Shown: positions 13,979-23,468, counted from the first letter of the stretch. The stretch is DNA of 37,342 nt from a virus (IMGVR_UViG_3300017971_000516:1-37342); one strand, 5' to 3'. Program-made: numbers and translations. Notes: generated by a model not told the origin, from the letters alone.

Positions 13979-14407
13979 ATGGACATTACATCAGTAGTAT
14001 ATGGCAGAGAAGGTGGGTATATAGTTAATGGCAAGTACTCTGTACCTAATGATTCTGCTAATAGACACTATCAGTTGATACAGGAATGGGTTGCTGAGGG
14101 GAACATAGTAACGCCATTCGAGCAATCAGAAGGGTATTTACCGTATCTGCGTGAAAAACGTATTGGTGAAATAAAGGAATATGGCACTGCCTTATGCGGA
14201 GCAAGGATAGAAGTTCTTGGGGACTATAGGATGGTTGAGTTTCTTGCCGAGCTTTGGCCTGTACTCAACAACCCAGCATCTAACCCTGACCTTGCTTATG
14301 TGCGTGATGTAGTCGTGTTTGCCAAAAACAGGATTAATACTGCTAAGAGCGCTACCGCAGCAACACTAGAAAATTATGATGTCACGCAGGACAATTGGCC
14401 TGCTTAA
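13979..14407 (+). CDS. Tail fibre assembly/accessory-like protein
   Basis: This 142-residue protein starts MDITSVVYGREGGYIVNGKY and contains VPNDSANRHYQLIQEWVAEG, a pattern common in fibre-assembly proteins and fibre C termini. The rest is helical (LREKRIGEIKEYGTALCGAR). It follows the tail fibre gene, the usual place for an assembly chaperone. The match is by motif style and position. It could instead be a separate fibre subunit. Confidence 0.5.
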   Translation: MDITSVVYGREGGYIVNGKYSVPNDSANRHYQLIQEWVAEGNIVTPFEQSEGYLPYLREKRIGEIKEYGTALCGARIEVLGDYRMVEFLAELWPVLNNPASNPDLAYVRDVVVFAKNRINTAKSATAATLENYDVTQDNWPA

Positions 14408-14420
14408 TAGGAACTAACTA

Positions 14421-15365
14421 ATGGCAACTTCTGGTTCTATTGATTATTCTGTCTCAGCTACAGACATTATTACTGAAGCACTGGAGCAGCTAGGGGTGCT
14501 TGGCGAAGGTGAGTCTGCTAATACTGACCAGGTAACTTCATCTCTGCGTACACTTAATATGCTTGTTAAGGCTTGGCAGGCAGACGGCCTTAACTTATTC
14601 GCAGTTAAGAAGATTACATTGTTCCTACAAAAAGCTCAGGCAGAGTATAGCTTGTCTAGTACAGGTGATCATGCGACTGCTAGTTTTGTAGAGACTCAGG
14701 TAAAGGTTGCTGGAAGTGCTACTGATACAACTATTGATGTGGATTCTATTACAGGTATCTCAGACGCAGATTATATCGGCATCAAGCTGGACACTGGTTA
14801 TCTTCATTGGACTACTGTTAATGGCGCTCCCTCTGGTGATACCATTACTATTACTGATGCCCTGCCTTCTGCTGTTGCTATAGATAACAGAGTATATGCG
14901 TATACTACCAGAGCTAATAGACCAATGGCTATCCTTAATGCTGTCAGGTCAACTTCAGATGGCACTGACATTCCTGTTAAGGTTACAAATCGGCAAGACT
15001 ATGTAGAGCTTATCCCAAAGGCCAATGAAGGCTCTGTCAACCAGGTTTGGTATAATCCACAGACTGGTACTGGCAAGCTGTCCGTATGGCCCACCTCAGA
15101 TAACGTAGATGACCGACTAACTTTATGGGTTATGCGTACTCTTGAAGACTTTGATGCAGCAGCTAACGATGCAGATTATCCACAGGAATGGTATCTGCCT
15201 CTTGCATTAAACCTCGCGGTGCTGTTAGCCCCTAAGTATGGTATTGGTAATCCTCAGCTTGGTGCACTAGCTCCTATGGCTAAATACTATTATGAGATGG
15301 CTCAGGGTTGGGATGTAGAGGAGTCGGTGAAGTTTGCTCCTAGTTACCGTGTGGGTGAAGACTGA
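14421..15365 (+). CDS. P22 gp4-like head-completion / tail accessory protein
   Basis: This 314-residue protein starts MATSGSIDYSVSATDIITEA. The helix DIITEALEQLGVLGEGE followed by LRTLNMLVKAWQADGLNLFA is characteristic of P22 gp4-type packaged-DNA stabilisation proteins, which extend the portal and form the tail hub's first ring. The central beta domain (about residues 75-165) is an insertion, and helices return at the C terminus (YPQEWYLPLALNLAVLLAPK). It is coupled by an ATGA overlap to the gp10-like gene, as in P22. Confidence 0.75.
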   Translation: MATSGSIDYSVSATDIITEALEQLGVLGEGESANTDQVTSSLRTLNMLVKAWQADGLNLFAVKKITLFLQKAQAEYSLSSTGDHATASFVETQVKVAGSATDTTIDVDSITGISDADYIGIKLDTGYLHWTTVNGAPSGDTITITDALPSAVAIDNRVYAYTTRANRPMAILNAVRSTSDGTDIPVKVTNRQDYVELIPKANEGSVNQVWYNPQTGTGKLSVWPTSDNVDDRLTLWVMRTLEDFDAAANDADYPQEWYLPLALNLAVLLAPKYGIGNPQLGALAPMAKYYYEMAQGWDVEESVKFAPSYRVGED

Positions 15366-17029
15366 TGCCAGAGGTACGCATTCCGCTTGCAGTCAACTTA
15401 AACGTTAGAATGACTACAGACAGTAAATCTGGCACATCCTTCAGTGTTAATGATGTTATTTACGAGTGGACTTCTGGGATATTTAATGGAGTTGTTACGC
15501 AGAATCCGTCTACTGGCAAGCTGGAAGTTTCCCGCAGAAACGGGTTTGAGTCGTATCGCTACAAAGATTTTGACCAAGATCCTCATGCTAGTGGATACTT
15601 GTACGAGCCAGAAAATAATGTGCATTGGTGGGTGGCTAATGATTCTTCAAGCAATTCTGATTATGTGTGCGCTGATGATGGTAACAATATAGGCGATATA
15701 AGCCATAGAATATCCACAACCCCGGTACAAAGGTATTCTACAGCATACTCAAAAAACTACACAAGTACTTTTTTTATTGGTACTGAGATTGATAACGCTA
15801 CGTCTAGTGTAACTGCTAAAATATTTTATGAGCCAGCTAACGGTGGTGGTATTATTTCAAACATGACTCCTGGGGGGCAAGGCATACCAAACGAGAATTA
15901 CTGTGTAGGACTTCATTTTTTCCATGATTATATGTTTTTAATGACAGAGAGTGGTAAAATACATAACTGTAATCTGTCAACACCTTTTACGTGGACTTCT
16001 ACGGATTTTATTTCTATTAGCGATGATGCTGGATACCCCGTGTATTTAGCAAAGCACAATGATAACTTGGTGGCATGTAGCTCGAACACCTTAGAGTACT
16101 TTTATGATGCTGGAAACCCAGCAGGCAGTCCGTTAAATGCTAGAAAAGATTTGACTCTGCCTCTAGGGGTATTGTGCGAAATAAAAAACAGTCGTGCTGT
16201 TTCTCAAGCTATTGATTCCGACGATGAGCATATAGTATTCGTTGCTCAAAGAAAAGGAAGAAATAACCAATCAGGTGAAATCTCATCTAACCATGATGGG
16301 GTGTACCTTATTGAGAATTTTAGAGCGACTAAAATCTCAACACCAGCCATAGACGCAGTTATATCTGAAACATTAGCTGGTAATGTCAGTCCAGGCTCTT
16401 ACACTACTGCCTCTATCCGCCTGCGACTATTTACCTTCTTAGGTAGAAAAATGATAGCACTACAAGGATCTACCGCCCGACAGGATAGAGTTGTGGGGTA
16501 CGGCACTCCCGTCTATGATATGACTACGGGGATGTGGTATTCGTGGAAATGGGCATCTGATAATTCTATGAACATCATGGACTCCTGTGGCGATTACTTG
16601 ATGTGCACGTATGGTCAAATAATTCGCGGTAGTTCAGGGCTGACCGCCGATGTTACTACACCTACTCCTGTGTACCAGATATTCAACTTTCCCTTCGGGA
16701 TCATGGTGGACTCCTATGATGGTGAAACTTCTGACTATAAATACTGCTATCGCACTAGGATAGCTGGTAATTACGCACAATCGCAGCATGATGTTACAAT
16801 TAGTTGGTCAGATCAAGATAGTGTTACGGAGGCCGATATGACATCCAGTAGGACTTATGACTTGCGCTACCATAGGCCCTTAACTCGCTGTGGCAGGTTC
16901 CGCAATAGAAGATTTTTTATTGAGAAAGACTCTACTAATACAGGCGCTGGTCTGCCTATAACAATGTCGGAGTTAGTTCTGACTTTGGATAGGGGCGCTG
17001 TGGGCGGAGGGGATCAAGGTGGGAACTAA
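15365..17029 (+). CDS. P22 gp10-like packaged-DNA stabilisation (tail hub) protein
   Basis: This 554-residue protein starts MPEVRIPLAVNLNVRMTTDS. The beta-propeller-like repeats, including a RVVGYGTPVYDMTTGMWYSW element at about residues 370-395, are typical of gp10-family proteins. These form the second ring of the short tail and plug the portal. Length is close to P22 gp10. It overlaps the gp4-like gene before it and the next gene at its end. Confidence 0.75.
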   Translation: MPEVRIPLAVNLNVRMTTDSKSGTSFSVNDVIYEWTSGIFNGVVTQNPSTGKLEVSRRNGFESYRYKDFDQDPHASGYLYEPENNVHWWVANDSSSNSDYVCADDGNNIGDISHRISTTPVQRYSTAYSKNYTSTFFIGTEIDNATSSVTAKIFYEPANGGGIISNMTPGGQGIPNENYCVGLHFFHDYMFLMTESGKIHNCNLSTPFTWTSTDFISISDDAGYPVYLAKHNDNLVACSSNTLEYFYDAGNPAGSPLNARKDLTLPLGVLCEIKNSRAVSQAIDSDDEHIVFVAQRKGRNNQSGEISSNHDGVYLIENFRATKISTPAIDAVISETLAGNVSPGSYTTASIRLRLFTFLGRKMIALQGSTARQDRVVGYGTPVYDMTTGMWYSWKWASDNSMNIMDSCGDYLMCTYGQIIRGSSGLTADVTTPTPVYQIFNFPFGIMVDSYDGETSDYKYCYRTRIAGNYAQSQHDVTISWSDQDSVTEADMTSSRTYDLRYHRPLTRCGRFRNRRFFIEKDSTNTGAGLPITMSELVLTLDRGAVGGGDQGGN

Positions 17030-17465
17030 GTATCGCCAAATAGTAGAGGCATTACCCGACTTTCTTGATATACCTATAGAGTTAAAGAAATGGGCAGACA
17101 GGATTCAACTTCAATTAGGGCAGGTAGAAGAGTGGCATGAAGTAGGAACTTCTGGTGAGCCAGCATTTCAAAATAGCTGGACTAATGATACGAGTTCTTA
17201 TCCAACTGCTGCTTTCTACAAAGATCCTATGGGCAGAGTTCATCTGAAAGGGCAGGTTACTGGAGGTGTTTCAGGAAACTCAGCGTTCGTCTTGCCTGTC
17301 GGATATCGTCCAAGTACCCTACTCGTGTTCCCTGCGTACAATTTTAGTGGCAACACGATAGCTCGAATTTACGTGACCAGTGTTGGGACAGTACAACCTT
17401 TATTTACAGGAACTGCGCCTCAGAGAATCCCTCTAAACGGTGTGTCTTTCAGGGCAGAACAATGA
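17019..17465 (+). CDS. Tail needle/fibre-like protein
   Basis: This 148-residue protein uses a GTG start at 17019, with GGAGGGG upstream. Residues 1-35 (YRQIVEALPDFLDIPIELKK) look like a coiled stem. A fibre-type beta domain follows, with EWHEVGTSGEPAFQNSWTN and MGRVHLKGQVTGG. In P22 the corresponding slot holds the gp26 tail needle, so this may be a short needle or accessory fibre. The domain style is clear, but the exact role is not. The stop overlaps the next start. Confidence 0.55.
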   Translation: MGTKYRQIVEALPDFLDIPIELKKWADRIQLQLGQVEEWHEVGTSGEPAFQNSWTNDTSSYPTAAFYKDPMGRVHLKGQVTGGVSGNSAFVLPVGYRPSTLLVFPAYNFSGNTIARIYVTSVGTVQPLFTGTAPQRIPLNGVSFRAEQ

Positions 17466-17938
17466 CAATAAGAATCACCAGAACCTACGATATTGCTGCT
17501 ATTGACGAGATATTAACTCATCCAAAGATATACAAGCATATAAGCGATGACTCCTCTGCTCCTGTAGATACATTTACGTCAGAGAGTTTAGTTGCTAACC
17601 CTAATGTTATGTTTGTAGCAGCTCGAAAAGCTGGGCAGTTCATGGGCGTATTCATGTTTGTCAAGACGAATGCAGTTTGTTATGAAGTCCACAGTGCGGT
17701 ACTGCCTGAGTTCCGTGGTAGGTGGACTCCTATGATGGCTCGTGGTGCGCTGAAGTGGATGTTCGATCATACTGAATGCCTAAAAGTGGATACGAGAGTT
17801 CCATCTAACAATAGACTAGCTAAGAAACTGGCCGAAGCCGCCGGAATGACTTATGAAGGTACACAACGAATGAGTTTTCTAAAAAATGGGAAGCTGTACG
17901 ACCAGCTCCTATATGGTATTACTAAGGAGGAGTTCTGA
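17462..17938 (+). CDS. GNAT-like acetyltransferase fold protein (P22 gp14-like position)
   Basis: This 158-residue protein starts MTIRITRTYDIAAIDEILTH. It shows the GNAT order: N-terminal strand and helix, a central strand pair FVAARKAGQFMGVFMFVKTN, a VLPEFRGRWTPMMARGAL segment where the acetyl-CoA-binding loop lies, and LAKKLAEAAGMTYEGTQRMS. The Q/RxxGxG/A loop is imperfect (RGRWTP). Position after gp10-like and needle-like genes matches P22 gp14, an internal head-assembly protein of a GNAT-like family. Whether it acetylates anything is unknown. Confidence 0.65.
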   Translation: MTIRITRTYDIAAIDEILTHPKIYKHISDDSSAPVDTFTSESLVANPNVMFVAARKAGQFMGVFMFVKTNAVCYEVHSAVLPEFRGRWTPMMARGALKWMFDHTECLKVDTRVPSNNRLAKKLAEAAGMTYEGTQRMSFLKNGKLYDQLLYGITKEEF

Positions 17939-18777
17939 TGCCAGTAGTAGCAGCAATTCCAGCAATAGCTGGTGCCGCGGGAGCAGCAGGTATCATTAGT
18001 GGAGGCACAGCAGCAGCCATAGGTGCAGCGGGAGCCGTAGGTTCCGCAGTAATGAGTTCTAGAAGTGCTAAAAAGGCATCAGCACAACAAGCTAAAGCAA
18101 CTCAACAGGCAGCTTCCGCCGCTGATCCATTCGCATCCCAGCGTGGGTATTATCAGGATCTTCTGAGGGGCTTGTATAGCGGTGCCTCAGGAGGAAGCGC
18201 AGTAACCAGAGGTCTGGGTTCTGCGACTAGTAGAGTGTTAGGTAATAGTATTCTAGGGCCTATGGTAGCTAATCGTGAGGGAAGTCGCGTATTAACAGGC
18301 CACGACCAGACTGGTGCCCCAGTATATGGTAGGGCACTTAACCCGACTATGGAATGGATGAAGAATAACCCAGCCTACCAGTTTGCTCAGGAAGAAGGTA
18401 TACGTGGGCTTAGTCGTTCAGCAGCAGCCTCTGGTATGCTGCGTTCTGGTAACTACCTACGTGATCTGGTTAAATACTCCTCTGGTCTTGCCTCTCAGAC
18501 GTATGAAGGCGAGGTTAATAGGCTAATGACCCTCTCAGGAGCTACATCAGGCTCTCCAGCTACAGCAGGGCAGTTGGGTGCTAGTGCAGCACAGATCCAG
18601 GCTGCTGGCTCTCAGAATGCAATGGGACAGCTCGGCTATGGTATTAGGCAGGCGGGTGGTATCTTAGCGGATAACCCGGGTCTGTTTAGTCAGCAGGGCA
18701 GGTCTATTATTGGACAGACTGGCTACGGTGGTGGCGTATCTGGTGTTCTTTCCGGTGCAGAATTCGCCTCTTGGTAA
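17938..18777 (+). CDS. Internal virion / DNA-ejection protein, gp7- or gp20-like
   Basis: This 279-residue protein starts MPVVAAIPAIAGAAGAAGII. An Ala/Gly-rich hydrophobic N terminus of about 45 residues could insert into membrane. The core has YQFAQEEGIRGLSRSAAASG and LRSGNYLRDLVKYSSGLASQ, a pattern typical of podovirus ejection proteins. A Gln/Gly/Ala-rich tail follows. The ribosome site AAGGAGGAGTTCTG is strong. It should be packed inside the capsid and released with DNA to form the trans-envelope channel. Confidence 0.65.
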   Translation: MPVVAAIPAIAGAAGAAGIISGGTAAAIGAAGAVGSAVMSSRSAKKASAQQAKATQQAASAADPFASQRGYYQDLLRGLYSGASGGSAVTRGLGSATSRVLGNSILGPMVANREGSRVLTGHDQTGAPVYGRALNPTMEWMKNNPAYQFAQEEGIRGLSRSAAASGMLRSGNYLRDLVKYSSGLASQTYEGEVNRLMTLSGATSGSPATAGQLGASAAQIQAAGSQNAMGQLGYGIRQAGGILADNPGLFSQQGRSIIGQTGYGGGVSGVLSGAEFASW

Positions 18778-18789
18778 GGAGATAATATA

Positions 18790-20046
18790 ATGCCATTACC
18801 AGATTTTTCTAAAACAGGGTTCCTTGGTGGTATTGTTGCTGCTGAGGATCAGGCTAAAATTGATAAAGAGTTTAAGCAGATTACAGAAGACCGTACTCTG
18901 TCCCTTCGTAAGAAGGCTATGGAAGTCGAGGAATTTGAAGAGGAGGCTCCACTTCGTCAACTAGCTCGTGATGTTGATACCGTTAATCTTGAAATTGAGC
19001 AGGAGCTACAACCTCTCACTAGAAAGGTTAAGAAGGGGGAGCTTAAGAAGAAGACTGTACTCGACGAGCTTGAGATGAATGCTGAGAAGATTGAGTTCGA
19101 TTCTCGTGTTCTATATGGGATTCAGAGCCAAGAAGCTTATGACTCTACATGGGATCAGATACCTTCTGCTACTAAGATTGAGCTTGGTCTGACTGGAGAC
19201 TTTGAAGCTGATCAACCTACTTTGGCTAGGCGGGTTAGCGCAGGAGTTAATACTGTAGACCATATCCGTAGCTTACAGACAGCAGCAGCTAGGGCTGCTG
19301 GAGGTGCTGAGGGCAAGCTAAAGAAAGTTCAAGTCAATAACGCCAAGCTAGGCGATATGCGCTTCCGTTTGGGCAGTCAAGATTGGTATAAGGACTTGTC
19401 TGCTGAAGATCAGCGTACCGCTACTTCTTATTTGCTCGCTGCTAAAGATGATATTAAAGAACGGACGGACGCTATTGACTCTGACATCATGGCGGAACTC
19501 CTGATTATGGCTCAACAGTCTTACACAAAAGGGGGATTGTGGGGCTTGCAGGACGGGGAGTTTGACGTTGACAGGTTCAACCAGCTAGTCTCTCAGAAGT
19601 ATGGTGCAGGAGTGTCTGGCAAAGCCTCTAGCTGGTACAACAGCATAGAAGTGAGCGAGAATGGTGATTGGAGGGTTAAGCCCCCTGAAGGATACTTCAC
19701 TGAAGAAGACCTCGCTGCTGTTAAACCAAAGCCTCCTACTGAGACTCCTCCCGCAGAAATCAAGCTGACTGAGACTGAGAAGAAAGAGGTTGCTAAGTAT
19801 AGTGATCTTATCTCAGAGGCCCGTAAGCAACAGAACATCCCAGAACAGATTACTGACTGGCAGATATACCAGAAGCTGCGGGAGAAGCAGGTGATTGAAA
19901 CTGTCGAGCAGGCTCGTAAGGAAGAGGAAAAGGCACGTAAGGCTAACACCCGTAAGAAGCGCAGGGTTGATGAGAAGGATTTACTCGAAGCTACTGAGTA
20001 TTATTATCAGGGTAAAGGTCGTTCCCGCACTCGTGAAGAAAAGTAA
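18790..20046 (+). CDS. Internal virion protein, helical, 418 residues
   Basis: Starts MPLPDFSKTGFLGGIVAAED. It is strongly helical and charged, with long Lys/Glu-rich coiled-coil-like stretches (LRKKAMEVEEFEEEAPLRQL; IETVEQARKEEEKARKANTR). No enzyme motif is visible. Its place between two ejection-type proteins, and the two-base gap to the 957-residue gene after it, suggest an internal or ejection protein of the same complex. The C terminus is basic. I do not recognise a named family. Confidence 0.6.
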   Translation: MPLPDFSKTGFLGGIVAAEDQAKIDKEFKQITEDRTLSLRKKAMEVEEFEEEAPLRQLARDVDTVNLEIEQELQPLTRKVKKGELKKKTVLDELEMNAEKIEFDSRVLYGIQSQEAYDSTWDQIPSATKIELGLTGDFEADQPTLARRVSAGVNTVDHIRSLQTAAARAAGGAEGKLKKVQVNNAKLGDMRFRLGSQDWYKDLSAEDQRTATSYLLAAKDDIKERTDAIDSDIMAELLIMAQQSYTKGGLWGLQDGEFDVDRFNQLVSQKYGAGVSGKASSWYNSIEVSENGDWRVKPPEGYFTEEDLAAVKPKPPTETPPAEIKLTETEKKEVAKYSDLISEARKQQNIPEQITDWQIYQKLREKQVIETVEQARKEEEKARKANTRKKRRVDEKDLLEATEYYYQGKGRSRTREEK

Positions 20047-20048
20047 TT

Positions 20049-22922
20049 ATGGCTATTGATATACCAGATCTCGGTTTTGGTTCTGAGATACCTGATCTTG
20101 GGCTTGGTGCTGCACCTGCACAAAAAGAAGAAGCTGAACAAGAATCTACTACGACGACAAAGATTCCTGATCTTGGCTTCAAGAAAGCAGGAGAAGAAGC
20201 TACGTTTGGTGAGGAGTTTAAGTACGGGTTTGCTCAGGGTGGCACATTTGTAGGTAATGCTGGTGACTACCTAGAGCGTAAGTTCCCTCTTGGGCGTATC
20301 ACTATCTATACTCCTGGCCGTGGCTACCACTTCCCTGAATATGAGTCTCCTGAAGAGGCTTATGGTGAGGGTGCTAGTGAAGAAGCGATATTTGCACAGC
20401 AAAAGGAGCAGCGGGCTAGGGATTTAGCCGCATACGTTCCTGAGCAGGCTACTCGCCCAGATGACATGAGCTGGGGTAGAGGTACGGGGGCGTTTGCTAA
20501 AGCTGTAGCTGATCCTACCACATTGATTCCTGTAGGTCATGGAGTTAAGCAGGCTGCTGTTATTGGTGGGGCTATAGGTGGTGCTGATATGGCTGCTTGG
20601 GGCTTGGGTCGTGAGGATAAGATTGACCCTGCTCTTACTGCTCTTGGTGTAGTTGGGGGCGCTGGTGGCGCTGCTGGTTTGACCTATATGGGTGGTAAGC
20701 TATCTCGCCTGTTTCAAATGCACACTGAATCAGGTGCTAAAGACTTTCTTGGTAAGTTCGAGGCTCGTGCTGATGAGTTAATGGGGGATGGTCTTAGTCT
20801 GAACGATGCTTACACTCGTGCTATGAGTGAGATGAACATCAATGAGGACGGTCTTACTGGCCTTATGATTAAGGCAGGGAAGGTAGCCAAGACTAAGAAT
20901 ACTGATGTGGATGGAGCCACAGCTACGCTACGCAAGAAGTCCCGTAAAGCACAGGAAGATGCTGGAGTCTATAAGTCTAAGAAACACGCAAAGTCTGCTG
21001 AGTTCATGGATGATCTGCTAGGCGTTATGTCCACTAGACTGAAGAATGAATCAGAGCCTGTATGGGCGCTCCAGAGGCGTATGGATGCCGAAGAGCATAT
21101 CCTTGTCGAAGATGCCTTCAAGAAAGTCAACCCCTTTTCAAAGTACGTCAAGACCAAGCTTAGTAAAGGAGAGCGTAACTCGTTCAAGAAGGCTCTGGCT
21201 AATGATGATAAGGCAGGCGTGGAGAACATCCTAGCTCGTCACCCAACTCTTCGTACTCATTTCGATGAAACCAGGAAGTTACTTGACGACATCCATAAAC
21301 AGCTAACGGATGCTGGCTATGACGTTGAGAAGATTGACATGTACTTCCCTCGTGTTATCAAAGATCCTGAAGGGCTGAAGAACAAGATACCTGCTAACAT
21401 CCGCAGGGGTCTTGAGAAGGAGATGGCAGATCCAGCTAAACAACTGGCTAGTCCAGAAGATCAGGCTAAGTTCATCAACCAGTATCTACGCGGTAGGCTG
21501 AGTGACAAGTCTATCGACACCAAGCTAGGGGCTACTAAAGAGCGTCAGATTAAGAACGTAACTGATGACATAATGGAGTTCTACGCAGACCCACATGAAG
21601 CTATCCACACCTACCTGAGAGATGCTATCCAGGATATTGCTCGTCGTAAGTTCTTTGGTAGAGATGCTGCTGCTGTCAAAGGTAATGGTGAGCTTAACAT
21701 TGCTGCTACTCTTGACAATGCTCTTATGGGTAAGGGTGGGTCAGTAGGCGCTGTCATACAGAAGGAAATGATGGAAGGTAGGTTAGCGCCAGAACAGCTT
21801 AACACAATACAGAAGCTCCTACTTGCTCGACATGACCTAGCTAGCCGTTCAGTTAACGGGGGCATTCAAGACCTTCGTAACATAGCTTATGCTGCTACTA
21901 TCGCTAATCCGTTGAGTGCAGTAACTCAGATCGGTGATATAGGTGTTGCTGCTTTTGCGAATGGCATCAGGAATACAGCCAAGTCTGTACTAGCTGAGTT
22001 AGGTCTTGGTAAGCGGTATGCTAACGCACTTGATCTAGGTATGGAGAGTATCGCAGAGGAATTTGCTGATACAAGGGCTACTGCTAAGTTTCTGCACGGC
22101 GCTTTCACAGCCTCTCTGTTCCGTACCGTTGATAGGATGGGTAAGAATACCGTAATCAATGGGGCGTTCAGGAAGTTTACTGCCAGACAGGGCAGGGACT
22201 CTGTTAATACCGCAAAAGGGCTTGCCAAGTTTAAGGAGAAGTATTCCTCGATGTTTGGGGATGAACTCTATAGTGTTATTGACGACCTCAAGAACAAGAG
22301 AGTTACTCATAACGTCAAGATGGTACTGTTCAATGAGCTGGCTGATCTACAGCCTATCTCCCTGTCTGAGATGCCTTTGAAGTACCTCCAGAATCCTAAT
22401 GCTCGTGTGTTCTACATGCTCAAGACGTTTACTCTGAAGCAGCTTGATGTGTTGCGTAGGAATGTATGGAATGAGCTGAAGCAGGGAAATGTGAAGCAGG
22501 GCACTAAGCAGTTGACTAGGTATATAGCCCTCTTGTCATTCTTCAACTTCTCAGCGGAGAACATCAAGCACGCCATGATTACTGGGGAACCTATACCACA
22601 GGAGGATGTGCCAGATGTGGTAGTAGCTAACCTGATCAAGAACTTCGGAGCTAGTGAGTACCTGATTAACAAACATGGATCTAAAGGCGAGATAGGTACT
22701 ATGCTTGGGTCGATGGTTGCACCTCCGCTTAGTGTGGTTGATGGTCTAGTAGGTCTGTTCACTGACCTTGATAACTTCGATACGCATGCGAAATATGCAC
22801 CTGTGTTCGGTAAGATGTGGTATTACTGGATGGGGCCTGGTGTAGAACGGATGATGGATAGAAAGCAGAAAGAGGAACGTGCAGAGTTCTTTGATACTGA
22901 TGATGACTTCTGGGACGAGTAA
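20049..22922 (+). CDS. Large internal/ejection protein, 957 residues
   Basis: The longest protein here starts with three copies of an IPDLGF/LG motif in its first 47 residues, separated by acidic linker. A hydrophobic Gly/Ala-rich segment at about 170-220 (VIGGAIGGADMAAWGLG; LGVVGGAGGAAGLTYMGG) could span membrane. Helical domains follow (FPRVIKDPEGLKNKIPANIR; NIAYAATIANPLSAVTQIGD). Length and last place in the ejection set fit P22 gp16 or other large podovirus internal proteins. No lytic transglycosylase motif was recognised. The IPDLGF repeats may dock to the portal or another virion protein. Confidence 0.6.
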   Translation: MAIDIPDLGFGSEIPDLGLGAAPAQKEEAEQESTTTTKIPDLGFKKAGEEATFGEEFKYGFAQGGTFVGNAGDYLERKFPLGRITIYTPGRGYHFPEYESPEEAYGEGASEEAIFAQQKEQRARDLAAYVPEQATRPDDMSWGRGTGAFAKAVADPTTLIPVGHGVKQAAVIGGAIGGADMAAWGLGREDKIDPALTALGVVGGAGGAAGLTYMGGKLSRLFQMHTESGAKDFLGKFEARADELMGDGLSLNDAYTRAMSEMNINEDGLTGLMIKAGKVAKTKNTDVDGATATLRKKSRKAQEDAGVYKSKKHAKSAEFMDDLLGVMSTRLKNESEPVWALQRRMDAEEHILVEDAFKKVNPFSKYVKTKLSKGERNSFKKALANDDKAGVENILARHPTLRTHFDETRKLLDDIHKQLTDAGYDVEKIDMYFPRVIKDPEGLKNKIPANIRRGLEKEMADPAKQLASPEDQAKFINQYLRGRLSDKSIDTKLGATKERQIKNVTDDIMEFYADPHEAIHTYLRDAIQDIARRKFFGRDAAAVKGNGELNIAATLDNALMGKGGSVGAVIQKEMMEGRLAPEQLNTIQKLLLARHDLASRSVNGGIQDLRNIAYAATIANPLSAVTQIGDIGVAAFANGIRNTAKSVLAELGLGKRYANALDLGMESIAEEFADTRATAKFLHGAFTASLFRTVDRMGKNTVINGAFRKFTARQGRDSVNTAKGLAKFKEKYSSMFGDELYSVIDDLKNKRVTHNVKMVLFNELADLQPISLSEMPLKYLQNPNARVFYMLKTFTLKQLDVLRRNVWNELKQGNVKQGTKQLTRYIALLSFFNFSAENIKHAMITGEPIPQEDVPDVVVANLIKNFGASEYLINKHGSKGEIGTMLGSMVAPPLSVVDGLVGLFTDLDNFDTHAKYAPVFGKMWYYWMGPGVERMMDRKQKEERAEFFDTDDDFWDE

Positions 22923-23245
22923 TGAACGATGAGAGGGATACTGAGCGTAAAGCGAGGGAGGAGGCTGAGTGGCACGGGTATATCGAGGAGAGAATCACTA
23001 TGACGGAATCACGTATTGATGATCTCCATACATCTATTAGTGGACTTAGTGACAAGGTAGATAGGCTCCATGCTGATCATAAAGATCTGTCCTCTGACAT
23101 AACAGAGCTACTGTCTATCTTTCGTGCTGGAAAGGGAGCAGTAAGAGTCTTTGGTTGGTTCGGTGTAGCTGTACGCTGGGTAGTGGGGGTTGGGATAGCT
23201 GTCGCAGCTATTATAGCCTTTATGAAAGGCGGATTCCACCAATAA
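22922..23245 (+). CDS. Coiled-coil membrane protein, possible XhlA-like lysis accessory
   Basis: This 107-residue protein starts MNDERDTERKAREEAEWHGY. A charged coiled coil occupies residues about 5-65 (ITMTESRIDDLHTSISGLSD). A single transmembrane segment follows at about 76-100 (FGVAVRWVVGVGIAVAAIIA). This architecture resembles XhlA-type haemolysin/holin accessory proteins. Its start overlaps the 957-residue gene's stop, and it is the last rightward gene before the terminator. It could help lysis or anchor ejection proteins. Confidence 0.55.
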   Translation: MNDERDTERKAREEAEWHGYIEERITMTESRIDDLHTSISGLSDKVDRLHADHKDLSSDITELLSIFRAGKGAVRVFGWFGVAVRWVVGVGIAVAAIIAFMKGGFHQ

Positions 23246-23250
23246 GAAAA

Positions 23251-23269
23251 AGGGGGCTTAATGCCCCCT
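23251..23269. terminator. Bidirectional terminator between convergent operons
   Basis: AGGGGGC (23251-23257), loop TTAAT, GCCCCCT (23263-23269). Read leftward it is followed by TTTTTCTTATT, a good U-tract. Read rightward it is followed by AACTTTATTTT, which is weaker. It lies in the 28 bases between the two converging operons and can stop both. Confidence 0.8.
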
Positions 23270-23273
23270 AACT

Positions 23274-23444
23274 TTATTTTATCTTCCTGATTCCGTATAT
23301 TGTCCCGGAATCTTCAGCAAGCGCCCAGACCTGTTCATCAGTATGCTCTAAACACTTCTTTAAATCGCCTCCAAATTCTTTCTGCAAATCCTTCTCATCT
23401 ATTAGGTTCTTTACCGTATATTCTACGAGCACCTTAACGTCCAT
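23274..23444 (-). CDS. Small acidic-basic protein, 56 residues
   Basis: An ATG at 23444 with GAGG ten bases upstream opens MDVKVLVEYTVKNLIDEKDL. The ORF ends KIK at a TAA (23274-23276) just before the shared terminator. The product has one cysteine, a probable helix (IDEKDLQKEFGGDLKKCLEH) and a short beta end (GTIYGIRKIK). No family recognised. It is the last gene of the leftward operon, after the holin. A 12-codon ORF (MKIKVRTTTDGR) lies between the two with its own AGGA site. Confidence 0.5.
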   Translation of the reverse strand: MDVKVLVEYTVKNLIDEKDLQKEFGGDLKKCLEHTDEQVWALAEDSGTIYGIRKIK

Positions 23445-23468
23445 CAGTTGTAGTCCTCACTTTAATCT

